Assembly (NCBI RefSeq): GCF_900007165.1
Contig: NZ_CYGY02000032.1
Span: forward strand, 186,001 to 250,000
Direction of reading: 5' to 3'
DNA from: Paraburkholderia piptadeniae
Lineage (GTDB): Bacteria; Pseudomonadota; Gammaproteobacteria; Burkholderiales; Burkholderiaceae
DNA length: 64,000 nt
Shown: piece by piece, positions 1-7,614 of the stretch
Layout of the letters: each line of letters opens with the position of its first letter
How positions within the stretch are numbered: the first letter of the stretch is position 1
The notes under the pieces: generated by a model
The model's input: the letters and a program-made list of their open reading frames with translations, nothing else
What the model was told of the DNA's origin: nothing
Databases searched by the model: none
Program-made: the position numbers and the translations under genes

Positions 1-600
1 GAAGTGGTGATCGTCGAAGATGCGTTTCTGCGCACGCTCTACGTCAACGAGGCGGCCGTGCCGGCGGGACTGGATACGTGCCGGGTCGTCGAAGTATCGG
101 GGCTGCTGCGCGAAGTGATCGCCGCACTCGATACCCCGGGTCTGCAGCCCGACCGCGAGCGGTTGCTCGGCTCGCTCGCGCTCGACGAGATCACACGCTC
201 GCAGCCGCTGCCGCTGTCCGTGCCGATGCCGACGGAAAAGCGCCTGCGCGCATTGTGCGAAGCAGTGCTCGCCGATCCCGCGAATGCCGACTCGCTGGAG
301 CGATGGGCGTCGACGGTCGGCGCGAGCACGCGCACGATCGCTCGGCTCTTTCGGCAGGAACTGGGCGTGAGCTTCTCGCAATGGCGTCAGCAGGCCGTGC
401 TTGCCCGCGCGATTCCATTGCTCAGCCAGGGACGCCCGCTGTCGCATGTCGCGCGCGAGTTGGGGTATCAAAGCCAGAGTGCGTTTTCCGCGATGTTCAG
501 GCGCGCGTTCGGCGAAAGTCCGCGAGCGTTCATGCTGCGCGGCGCGGAGCATCGGCGCGACGAGCCGGAGCACGAAGAGGATGACGATGCTTCGATGTGA
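1..600 (+). CDS. AraC-family transcriptional regulator, 3' part (5' end outside window)
   Basis: The reading frame is open through base 1, so the true start lies upstream. The visible 199 residues hold the end of a probable cupin sensor domain followed by a complete AraC/XylS DNA-binding domain at about residues 85-180. Two helix-turn-helix units are visible: the first around LERWASTVGASTRTIARLFR, the second around PLSHVARELGYQSQSAFSAM, followed by the FRRAFGESPRAF signature. This layout matches the NimR-like branch of the family, in which an N-terminal cupin is joined to the AraC domain. The C-terminus is acidic (EPEHEEDDD). No target gene or ligand can be inferred from what is visible. Confidence 0.9.
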   Translation, partial: EVVIVEDAFLRTLYVNEAAVPAGLDTCRVVEVSGLLREVIAALDTPGLQPDRERLLGSLALDEITRSQPLPLSVPMPTEKRLRALCEAVLADPANADSLERWASTVGASTRTIARLFRQELGVSFSQWRQQAVLARAIPLLSQGRPLSHVARELGYQSQSAFSAMFRRAFGESPRAFMLRGAEHRRDEPEHEEDDDASM

Positions 601-708
601 GCGTGCAGACGAGGGCCACACGTCGATGCGAAGGCGAACCCAGACGGGAGGCTGAACGCGAGCGCCGACACGATTCGCGCTCGATCGAGTGAGCGCCGCT
701 GACGCCCC

Positions 709-1173
709 TCAGACGCGCCGCGCCATATGCCGGATCGAGCCCAGTTGCGCGAGACGCGGACCCGCGAGCCGATAGCCCAACCGTTGATAGAGACGCGCGG
801 CCGGATTGTCGACGAACACGCGCAGTTGAAGTTCGGCGAGCCCGCGAGCCCGCGCCCATCGATGCGACGTATTCAGCAGGTACGTGCCCGCGCCGCGCCG
901 CCGGTGTCCCTCGGCAATCTGCACATCGCGGATGTGCAGCGAGTCGCCCTCCTCGGTGATGCGCAGCACGCCGATGCGCTCGCCGTCCACCTCGAGTATG
1001 AAGTTCTCCGACTCGCGCCAACTCGCGAGAAACAGGTCGCTGCGCCACACAAGGTGATGTCGACGGTAATACCCGCCCATGTTGTTGCGCGTCAGCGCCT
1101 CAGCAAACTGGAAGTCGTCCATGCTGGCCTTGCGCAAGTAGAAGGGAGACGGATCGTCGGTCGGGTCGAGCAT
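709..1173 (-). CDS. GNAT-family N-acetyltransferase
   Basis: A 154-residue protein starting at an ATG. It has the GNAT fold signature: an acetyl-CoA pyrophosphate-binding motif A near residues 95-110 (RRRGAGTYLL after a beta strand containing DVQIAEGH), and the motif B ending NPAARLYQRLGYR. The substrate is not predictable, since the family acylates small molecules, peptides and protein N-termini. The gene faces the AraC regulator convergently with about 100 bp between them. No operon partner is visible on its own strand before the tRNA cluster. Confidence 0.85.
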   Translation of the reverse strand: MLDPTDDPSPFYLRKASMDDFQFAEALTRNNMGGYYRRHHLVWRSDLFLASWRESENFILEVDGERIGVLRITEEGDSLHIRDVQIAEGHRRRGAGTYLLNTSHRWARARGLAELQLRVFVDNPAARLYQRLGYRLAGPRLAQLGSIRHMARRV

Positions 1174-1302
1174 CGCGCGGGGACGAAAGATTCGGTCCGC
1201 ACAACGTTAAGACAGGCGGGACGCGCTGGCAATGGCTGTTTGCCCGACAGCGATACGAGCGACGTTACAGACGCGGCACGCAAGGTTTGCGTGCAAAAAC
1301 AA

Positions 1303-1332
1303 AAAAGCCCGCTGACGATTCAGCGGGCTTCA
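1303..1332 (-). terminator. Rho-independent terminator after tRNA-Asp copy 1
   Basis: Read on the minus strand, AAGCCCGCTGA / TCAGCGGGCTT forms a long GC-rich stem followed directly by a run of Ts. It lies 7 bases past the CCA end of tRNA-Asp, as expected for the end of the tRNA transcript. Confidence 0.85.
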
Positions 1333-1338
1333 TGTTTC

Positions 1339-1415
1339 TGGCGGAGCGGACGGGACTCGAACCCGCGACCCCCGGCGTGACAGGCCGGTATTCTAACCAA
1401 CTGAACTACCGCTCC
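1339..1415 (-). tRNA. tRNA-Asp (GTC), copy 1
   Basis: 77 nt including the encoded CCA. The acceptor stem pairs GGAGCGG with CCGCTCC, the anticodon loop is CTGTCAC with anticodon GTC, and the T-arm GTTCGAGTC is intact. It is the last gene of the minus-strand tRNA cluster. Confidence 0.97.
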
Positions 1416-1493
1416 AGTCTTGCTACCAACTCGCGAGCGTCGGTTAGCTCTCGCAAGCGCATCGCTTGAATCTCATCAAGCAACGCCAGTATC

Positions 1494-1569
1494 TGGCGTC
1501 CCCTAGGGGATTCGAACCCCTGTACTCACCGTGAAAGGGTGATGTCCTAGGCCTCTAGACGAAGGGGAC
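1494..1569 (-). tRNA. tRNA-Glu (TTC), copy 1
   Basis: 76 nt including the encoded CCA. The acceptor stem is GTCCCCT/AGGGGAC, the anticodon loop CTTTCAC carries TTC, and the T-arm GGTTCGAATC is intact. It lies upstream of tRNA-Asp copy 1 on the minus strand. Confidence 0.97.
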
Positions 1570-1604
1570 AACGTACTTCACACACTACTGCTTACACCTT
1601 TAAC

Positions 1605-1632
1605 GAAAAAGCCCGCTCACCGAACGGGCTTA
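1605..1632 (-). terminator. Rho-independent terminator after tRNA-Asp copy 2
   Basis: On the minus strand AAGCCCG ttcggtga CGGGCTT is followed by TTTCG. It corresponds to the terminator after copy 1 but has a shorter stem, so it may be leaky. It lies inside the tRNA cluster, between the two Glu/Asp units. Confidence 0.7.
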
Positions 1633-1635
1633 ATC

Positions 1636-1712
1636 TGGCGGAGTGGACGGGACTCGAACCCGCGACCCCCGGCGTGACAGGCCGGTATTCTAACCGACTG
1701 AACTACCACTCC
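1636..1712 (-). tRNA. tRNA-Asp (GTC), copy 2
   Basis: 77 nt including CCA and nearly identical to copy 1. The acceptor stem has a compensated change (GGAGTGG with CCACTCC) and the D-loop differs by one base. The anticodon is GTC. Confidence 0.97.
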
Positions 1713-1791
1713 AGTCTTGCTACCTGACTCGCGAGCGTCGGTTACTTCTCGCAAGCGCATCGCTTAAATCTCATCAAGCAACGCCAGTATT

Positions 1792-1867
1792 TGGCGTCCC
1801 CTAGGGGATTCGAACCCCTGTACTCACCGTGAAAGGGTGATGTCCTAGGCCTCTAGACGAAGGGGAC
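1792..1867 (-). tRNA. tRNA-Glu (TTC), copy 2
   Basis: 76 nt including CCA. The sequence looks identical to copy 1, with anticodon TTC. The spacer to the following tRNA-Asp is also nearly identical to the copy 1 spacer, which points to duplication of the whole Glu-Asp unit. Confidence 0.97.
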
Positions 1868-1920
1868 ATAATCTTTTCAGATCTGTCTCGTTCTTGCTGC
1901 TAACTTCATTCATCAGCAGC

Positions 1921-1954
1921 GAAGACCGCCATTCTAACTGCTCTACTACCGCTT
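1921..1954 (-). pseudogene. Eroded tRNA-like fragment (Asp-like 5' half)
   Basis: On the minus strand AGCGGTAGTAGAGCAGTTAG and the following AATGGCGGTC resemble the acceptor 3' part, D-arm and start of the anticodon arm of the neighbouring tRNA-Asp (GCGGTAGTTCAGTTGGTTAG, then AATACCGG). No anticodon stem, T-arm or CCA follows. It sits between tRNA-Ala and tRNA-Glu copy 2. It may be the remnant of a former cluster member. Chance similarity cannot be excluded. Confidence 0.4.
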
Positions 1955-2011
1955 GTGAAGTCTTTTTTGCTACAACTTCCGGCTAACCGGAACGACTTCA
2001 CTTTGTTCTGA

Positions 2012-2087
<76 letters not shown>

Positions 2088-2105
2088 TTGCAGAACAGAA
2101 GCGAG

Positions 2106-2134
2106 ATTGTAGAGAGCAATTTTCGCTTTGTAAA
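2106..2134 (-). promoter_or_regulatory. Sigma-70 promoter of the tRNA cluster
   Basis: On the minus strand a TTTACA -35 box (2129-2134) and a TACAAT -10 box (2106-2111) are separated by exactly 17 nt. Each box matches the consensus at 5 of 6 positions. Transcription would begin about 10 nt before tRNA-Ala. Confidence 0.75.
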
Positions 2135-2245
2135 TAGCTCTTGAGTCGTTTCCCGCAATTTTTTTGCGACGCCGCGCCGGGTACGCGCGCGGCTTCTTCG
2201 ACCCATCCGGCTTGCTACTGAAAGAGGCTCGCTACCTAACGAGGC

Positions 2246-3655
2246 TCACGCAAGCGCGTTTTCGATGCGGCTCACGACGACATCGCGGCCGAACAGCATC
2301 AGCACGCTATCGATCGAAGGCGTATGCGTCGTGCCCGCTACCAGCAGGCGCACCGGCATCGCGATCTGCGGCATCTTCAGCTTGTGCGCGCCGAGCGTCG
2401 CCTTCAATGCGGCGGCGATCCCCTCCTTCGTCCAGTCGCAGGTCTTCAACGCGGCGCCCAGATCGGCAAGCGCGGGGCGCACCGCGTCCGTTACATGCTG
2501 CGCGAGCGATTCGGCATCCGGTTGGGGCTCGCGATAGAACATCGCGGCGTTGTCCACGATCTCCTTCACCGTCGATGCGCGGTCCTTCATCAGCGCAATC
2601 ACGGCAGCGAGATCGGCGCCCTTCGCAAGCGCTGCGTCGCCTATCCCGAGCGCCGCGAAGAACGGCTTGCTCAGTTCAGCAAGGCGTGCGTTGTCCGCTT
2701 CCTTGATGTAGTGGTTGTTCAGCCAGTTGAGCTTGTTGTGGTCGTACTGCGCGGGCGACTTGCCCAGATGCTCGAGATCGAACCATTCGACGAACTGCTC
2801 GCGAGAGAAGATTTCGGCATCGCCATGTGACCAGCCGAGTCGCGCGAGATAGTTCAGCACGGCCTCCGGCAGATAGCCCGCGTCGCGATAGCCCATCACA
2901 CTCATCGCACCATGTCGCTTGCTCATCTTTTCGCCCTGCTCGTTCAGCACCGTCGGCAGGTGCGCATAGACGGGCGGCTCGGCCCCGAGCGCGCGCAGGA
3001 TGTTGATCTGGCGCGGCGTGTTGTTGACGTGATCGTCGCCGCGAATCACGTGCGTGATCTTCATGTCGAGGTCGTCGACGACCACGCAGAAGTTATAAGT
3101 CGGCGTGCCGTCCGGACGCGCGATCACGAGATCGTCGAGCTCTTCGTTCGAGATTTCGACGCGTCCCTTCACGGCGTCGTCCCATGCGACCACACCCGTC
3201 AGCGGGTTACGGAAGCGCAGCACGGGCTGCACGCCGGCGGGCGGCGTCGGCAGCACCTTGCCGGGCTCGGGCCGCCACGTGCCGTCGTAACGCGGCTTTT
3301 CGCCCGCGGCGCGCTGACGCTCGCGCAGCGCGTCGAGTTCTTCCGTCGACATGTAGCACGGATACGCGAGCCCCTGTTCCTGCATCTGCGCGAGCACCTC
3401 GCGGTAACGATCCATGCGCTGCATCTGGTAGAACGGACCCTCATCGCAGTCGAGGCCAAGCCATTGCATGCCTTCGAGGATCGCGTCGACGGACTGCTCG
3501 GTCGAGCGCTCGACGTCGGTATCCTCGATACGCAGCACGAACACGCCCTTCATCTTGCGCGCGAACGCCCACGGATACAGCGCAGAGCGGATGTTGCCCA
3601 GGTGAATGAAGCCAGTTGGGCTCGGTGCGAAGCGGGTGCGAACGGGAGTGGTCAT
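2246..3655 (-). CDS. gltX: Glutamate--tRNA ligase
   Basis: 469 residues, the usual length for bacterial GluRS. It charges tRNA-Glu with glutamate in the cytosol. The protein opens MTTPVRTRFAPSPTGFIHLG, which contains the class I HIGH-type site (FIHLGNIRSALY). The KMSKS loop appears as EKMSKRHG near residue 250. The start is the ATG beginning MTTPVRT because the family homology begins there; an upstream in-frame extension has no family features. It is a single-gene unit just upstream of a tRNA cluster that includes tRNA-Glu, its own substrate. On the minus strand a TATAAT -10 box lies about 150 nt upstream (3802-3807), without a clear -35. Confidence 0.98.
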   Translation of the reverse strand: MTTPVRTRFAPSPTGFIHLGNIRSALYPWAFARKMKGVFVLRIEDTDVERSTEQSVDAILEGMQWLGLDCDEGPFYQMQRMDRYREVLAQMQEQGLAYPCYMSTEELDALRERQRAAGEKPRYDGTWRPEPGKVLPTPPAGVQPVLRFRNPLTGVVAWDDAVKGRVEISNEELDDLVIARPDGTPTYNFCVVVDDLDMKITHVIRGDDHVNNTPRQINILRALGAEPPVYAHLPTVLNEQGEKMSKRHGAMSVMGYRDAGYLPEAVLNYLARLGWSHGDAEIFSREQFVEWFDLEHLGKSPAQYDHNKLNWLNNHYIKEADNARLAELSKPFFAALGIGDAALAKGADLAAVIALMKDRASTVKEIVDNAAMFYREPQPDAESLAQHVTDAVRPALADLGAALKTCDWTKEGIAAALKATLGAHKLKMPQIAMPVRLLVAGTTHTPSIDSVLMLFGRDVVVSRIENALA

Positions 3656-4060
3656 GTGTGGTAACTCGAGGACGGACGCCGGCGCCGGCGAACATCGAAA
3701 CCGGGAGCGGCAAGGAAAACGGATCGCGCGCGACACGGGCAACAGCAGCTGAGAACAACGGCTGGCTCAGTGCGGACGCGATTGAAAAAGAGAGAGCCGA
3801 AATTATAACCGCCGACGGCAACTCCACCAGGTCATCTGCTCGTATCGCGGCTGGCGCAGAGCCCGTGTCGCCGCATGTGTAGACGATTCCCTCGACCGAC
3901 CCTCGACGGATTGTCGCCGCACGATCGCTTTGCATTATGATGTGCGCGCGCCGCTATCCGCATCGACGCAGCGCGCTACGATCGCCATCGGCGATCATCT
4001 TTGCAAGACACGCGGCGCAACGCATTCGCATGGACGCCGGCGCCGTCGCTGGAGAACTCG
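3656..4060. other. Divergent intergenic region between gltX and the patatin gene
   Basis: About 400 bp without a supported gene. It holds a perfect TATAAT on the minus strand (3802-3807), a candidate -10 for gltX. On the plus strand there is a weak candidate for the patatin gene: TTGTCG at 3911-3916 and TATGAT at 3936-3941, with a long 19-nt spacer. Both are sequence-only suggestions. Confidence 0.45.
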
Positions 4061-5014
4061 TTGAAACCGTCATCGCCACGTCTGTCCCGCCGCACTTTCT
4101 CGATCGCCGCGGCCTCCGCTGTCCTCTCTGCTTGCGCGTCGACGGGCAGCAAGCCCGAAAACGTCACGCCGACGCCCAGCACGGCGTCGAACAATCCTCC
4201 GCCGCCCGTTATCAAGCCGCAGCGCCCGTTGCGCGTCGGGCTCGCGCTCGGCGGCGGCGCCGCGCGCGGCTTCGCGCACATCGGCGTGATCAAGGCGCTG
4301 GAGGCGCGCAACATCAAAATCGATCTGGTGTGCGGAACGAGCGCCGGGTCGGTGGTCGGCGCGCTGTACGCATCAGGCTTGAACGGCTTCGCGCTCAACA
4401 AGCTGGCGCTGACGATGGACGAAGCATCGATCAGCGACTGGGCGATGCCGTTTCGCACGCGCGGCTTTCTGCAAGGCGTCGCGCTGCAAAACTATCTGAA
4501 CCGGACGCTCGACAATCGCCCCATCGAGAAGATGGCGAAGCCGCTCGGCGTCGTCGCGACGGATCTGAAGACGGGCCAGCCGATTCTCTTTCAGCGCGGC
4601 AACACGGGCATCGCGGTGCGCGCGTCGTCGAGCGTGCCGTCGGTGTTCGAGCCGGTGAAGATCGGCGGCCACGAATACGTCGACGGGGGCCTCGTCAGCC
4701 CGGTGCCCGCCTCGTTCGCGCGCAAGATGGGCGCGGACTTCGTGATTGCCGTCGATATCTCCGCGCGGCCCGAGACGGCCGTCACGGAAAGTTCGTTCGA
4801 TATCCTGATGCAGACGTTCACGATCATGGGTCAAACGATCAAGGCGTATGAGCTCGACAAATATGCCGACGTCGTGATTCGTCCGAACCTGAATGCGATG
4901 AGCGGCACCGACTTCGGACAGCGGAACGCTGCGATCCTCGCGGGAGAGGAAGCCGCTGCGCGCATCGCGCCCGAGTTGCTCAGCAAGCTGGCGGCGGCAC
5001 GCGCGACCGCTTGA
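4061..5014 (+). CDS. Patatin-like phospholipase, probable Tat-type lipoprotein
   Basis: From the proposed TTG start the protein has 317 residues. The N-terminus reads MKPSSPRLSRRTFSIAAASA and continues to a lipobox LSAC. This combines a twin-arginine-like RR motif, a hydrophobic segment and a lipidation cysteine. The hydrolase domain follows, with the oxyanion loop GGGAARG, the nucleophile elbow GTSAG (serine in GXSXG) and the catalytic aspartate in the DGG motif (EYVDGGLVSPVP). This Ser-Asp dyad defines patatin-like acyl hydrolases of the RssA/YlbK type. The TTG at 4061 is preferred because GGAG lies 6 nt upstream and the signal peptide begins there. A TTG at 4001 would add 20 residues ahead of it. 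The natural lipid substrate is unknown. Confidence 0.9.
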   Translation: MKPSSPRLSRRTFSIAAASAVLSACASTGSKPENVTPTPSTASNNPPPPVIKPQRPLRVGLALGGGAARGFAHIGVIKALEARNIKIDLVCGTSAGSVVGALYASGLNGFALNKLALTMDEASISDWAMPFRTRGFLQGVALQNYLNRTLDNRPIEKMAKPLGVVATDLKTGQPILFQRGNTGIAVRASSSVPSVFEPVKIGGHEYVDGGLVSPVPASFARKMGADFVIAVDISARPETAVTESSFDILMQTFTIMGQTIKAYELDKYADVVIRPNLNAMSGTDFGQRNAAILAGEEAAARIAPELLSKLAAARATA

Positions 5015-5101
5015 TCGAAGCCGCCGGGGGCGCCTGTTGCCGGATGCAGGCGCCCCACCACTACCGCCCAACTCAGGCAAGAATTCACAAAGCCGGAAAA
5101 C

Positions 5102-5137
5102 AAAAGGCCCGCTTGTTTCGAAGCGGGCCTTTTGCAT
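5102..5137. terminator. Bidirectional terminator
   Basis: AAAAGGCCCGCTT gtttcg AAGCGGGCCTTTT is a long perfect stem flanked by A and T tracts. It lies between the convergent patatin and NlpC/P60 genes, so it can serve both strands. Confidence 0.9.
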
Positions 5138-5161
5138 GAAGCTGGCTGACGGACGATTGCC

Positions 5162-5833
5162 TTAGTTACCGTTGCCGATCGTCGCGCTCACGCGCTGACG
5201 CAGTTCCTGCTGCTGCGGAACCGACGTCTCGATGCGACGCGCGCCCGTGAAGCGCTTTTCCCAGTAACCGCTATCCAGATCGTCGACGCGAATCGTGCTG
5301 CCCGTCGACGGCGAATGCACGAACTTGTTGTCGCCGATGTAGATGCCGACGTGCGAGAACGTGCGGCGCATCGTGTTGAAGAAGACGAGATCGCCCGGCT
5401 TCAGATCGGCGACGCGCACCTTCTCGCCGACGCGGCTCATCTCTTCGGCGCGCCGCGGCAGCGCCATGCCCAGCGTATCCTGGAACACGTACCGGACGAA
5501 CCCGCTGCAGTCGAGGCCCGAATCGGGTGTATCGCCGCCCCAACGGTAGCGCACGCCGATCATGTTCAGCGCGCCGACGACGACGTCGCCCGCCTTGCCG
5601 GCAACGCCCGACAGAAACGAACGGGCACCGCTCTCGGAATTCGAGCTGGCGCTTTGCGTGGCTTGTGTGGTGGAGGAGACGGAATTCGACGCGGAACCGG
5701 TCGAAAATGAGGCATTCTGGTTAAAGCTGCTTACTTCATCGGCAAAAGCGCCGTGAGCCGCGGCCATCAGTACGCCAATGAACATCCCGGCGACAACGCG
5801 CGTGCATGCCTGGGTTAGGTGTCGGTGCTGCAT
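5162..5833 (-). CDS. NlpC/P60-family cell-wall peptidase, exported
   Basis: 223 residues from the ATG that begins MQHRHLTQ. An N-terminal signal peptide (about residues 10-33, ending AHGAFA) is followed by a Ser/Thr-rich linker and a C-terminal NlpC/P60 domain. The catalytic cysteine is in LDCSGFVRYVF near residue 109, and the catalytic histidine is in FSHVGIYIGDNKFVHSP. Members cleave peptide bonds in peptidoglycan stem peptides, usually next to meso-diaminopimelate, in the periplasm. A TTG 51 bp upstream would put charged residues ahead of the signal sequence and is less likely. The gene is monocistronic, between the patatin gene (convergent) and the peptide ABC operon. Confidence 0.92.
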   Translation of the reverse strand: MQHRHLTQACTRVVAGMFIGVLMAAAHGAFADEVSSFNQNASFSTGSASNSVSSTTQATQSASSNSESGARSFLSGVAGKAGDVVVGALNMIGVRYRWGGDTPDSGLDCSGFVRYVFQDTLGMALPRRAEEMSRVGEKVRVADLKPGDLVFFNTMRRTFSHVGIYIGDNKFVHSPSTGSTIRVDDLDSGYWEKRFTGARRIETSVPQQQELRQRVSATIGNGN

Positions 5834-5982
5834 TGGTCTGGTGGTTGGTATCGGTTGGTGCAGTAGTTTTCGCCTGAAAATCAATAGGCTAGAAAAAAGT
5901 TTGGTCGATACTAGCCATTAAGTATTCACATGTCAAAACAAATAGAAAAATACAATGACTGGCCACACCCAATTGGTGAATG

Positions 5983-7614
5983 TCAGCTCGTATACGCCGC
6001 TTTCAAGAGCTTTCGCGTGTAAGGGTGCGCTGGTTCGGCAAAGATCCGCTCCACATCGCCCGACTCGACGACCTCCCCGTTTTGCATCACCGCGACCCGA
6101 TGCGCCATCGCCCCGATGACGGCCAGATCGTGGCTGATGAACACGAAACCCAGGTTGTATTTGCGTTGCAGACCCGCGAGCAGTTTCAACACCTGTTGCT
6201 GGATGGAAACGTCGAGCGCGCTGGTCGGCTCGTCGAGAATCAGGATGCGCGGCTCGAGCACGAGTGCGCGCGCGATCGCGATGCGCTGGCGCTGTCCGCC
6301 GGAGAATTCGTGCGGATAACGGTGCAGCGCCGTGCGGTCGATGCCGACTTCGCGCAGCACGGCAATCACCTTGTCGCGGCGCGCGTCGGCGCCGAGCTGC
6401 GGCCGATGCAGCGCAAGTCCTTCGCCGACGATCCGCTCGATCGTCTGCCGCGGCGAAAGCGAACTAAAAGGATCTTGAAAGACCACCTGCATGTTCGAGC
6501 GCAGCGCCGTCCGATCACGCCCCCGGTAGCTGCCGAGCGCCCTGCCCTGAAACTCGATCGCGCCCTGCGCGGTGCGTTGCAGGCCGAGCAGCGCCATCGC
6601 AAGTGTAGATTTTCCCGAGCCGGATTCGCCGACGATGCCGAGCGTCTCTCCCTGCCGCACCGACACCGTCGCGTCGGCGACAGCACGAAAGCGGCCCGAG
6701 CGGAACCAGCCCGCGAAGCCGGACAGCTTCGTCTTGAAGTCGACGCAGACATCGCGCGCATCGAGCAGCACAGGCGAAATCGGCAGCACGGGCACCGCCG
6801 TGCGTTCCGGACGGCTTTGCAGCAGCCGTTGCGTATACGGATGTTGCGGCGACGCGAAGAGCGTCTCGACAGGTCCGCTTTCGACGAGCACGCCTTTCTC
6901 CATCACCGCGACGCGCTGCGCGAAGTGCCGCACGAGGTTCAGATCGTGCGTGATCAGCAGCACGGCCATCCCGCGTTTTTCCGCTTCGTCGCGCTGCAGT
7001 TCCAGCAGCAGCTCGACAATCTGCGCGCGGATCGTCACGTCGAGCGCCGTCGTCGGTTCGTCGGCAAGCAGCAGGCGCGGACGGCACGCGAGCGCCATGG
7101 CGATCATCGCGCGCTGCCGCTGTCCGCCCGACAGTTGATGCGGATAACTGTTCACGCGCTTGCCCGGCTCCGCGATGCCCGTGCGTTCGAGCAGCGCAAC
7201 GGCGCGCTTGCGCGCCGCGTTCGCGGGCACGCCGTCGTGCAGCACGATCGTTTCCGCGATCTGCTCGCCAATGGTGTACAGGGGATTGAGCGCCGTCATC
7301 GGCTCCTGGAAGATCATCGCGATGTCCGAGCCGCGCAGCCCGCGCATCTCGCGCTCGCTCTTGGCGAGCAGGTCTTCGCCATCGAAACGGATCGTCCCGC
7401 TCGTCTGCGCATCGTTCAGCAGGCGCAGGATCGACAGGGCCGTCACGCTCTTGCCCGAGCCGGACTCGCCGACCAGCGCGACGCGCTCGCCGCGCCCGAT
7501 CGTGAGCGATACATCGTTCACCGCGACCGAGTCGCCGAACGTCACGCGCAGGTGATCCAGTTCGAGCAGCGGCCCTTCGTTGTTCATCGGCGTGGCGCTG
7601 ACTGATTCGCTCAC
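5983..7614 (-). CDS. yejF: Peptide ABC transporter, fused double ATPase subunit (YejF type)
   Basis: About 543 residues containing two complete ABC ATPase domains in tandem. The first has Walker A GESGSGKSVT, signature LSGGQRQRAMIAMAL and Walker B LLLADEPTTALD. The second has GESGSGKSTLAM, FSGGQRQRIAIARAL and ILILDEPTSALD. This fused arrangement, with genes for two permeases and a solute-binding protein alongside, matches the YejABEF importer of microcin C and oligopeptides. The GTG start at 7614 overlaps the stop of the upstream permease gene by 4 nt (GTGA), suggesting translational coupling. An ATG at 7587 is the alternative. It powers peptide uptake at the inner membrane. Confidence 0.95.
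   Translation of the reverse strand: MSESVSATPMNNEGPLLELDHLRVTFGDSVAVNDVSLTIGRGERVALVGESGSGKSVTALSILRLLNDAQTSGTIRFDGEDLLAKSEREMRGLRGSDIAMIFQEPMTALNPLYTIGEQIAETIVLHDGVPANAARKRAVALLERTGIAEPGKRVNSYPHQLSGGQRQRAMIAMALACRPRLLLADEPTTALDVTIRAQIVELLLELQRDEAEKRGMAVLLITHDLNLVRHFAQRVAVMEKGVLVESGPVETLFASPQHPYTQRLLQSRPERTAVPVLPISPVLLDARDVCVDFKTKLSGFAGWFRSGRFRAVADATVSVRQGETLGIVGESGSGKSTLAMALLGLQRTAQGAIEFQGRALGSYRGRDRTALRSNMQVVFQDPFSSLSPRQTIERIVGEGLALHRPQLGADARRDKVIAVLREVGIDRTALHRYPHEFSGGQRQRIAIARALVLEPRILILDEPTSALDVSIQQQVLKLLAGLQRKYNLGFVFISHDLAVIGAMAHRVAVMQNGEVVESGDVERIFAEPAHPYTRKLLKAAYTS

Larger units (their letters stand above)
1339..1867 (-). repeat. Tandem duplication of a tRNA-Glu/tRNA-Asp unit
   Basis: The segments 1339-1569 and 1636-1867 match along their whole length, including the roughly 80-nt spacers, which differ at only a few positions. 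Each unit ends in its own terminator. This is direct evidence of a tandem duplication. Confidence 0.85.

Noticed and set aside
1305..1632. Repeated GC-rich hairpins as possible CRISPR-like or mobile repeats
   Set aside because: They are the terminators of two duplicated tRNA units, with no spacers or cas genes nearby.
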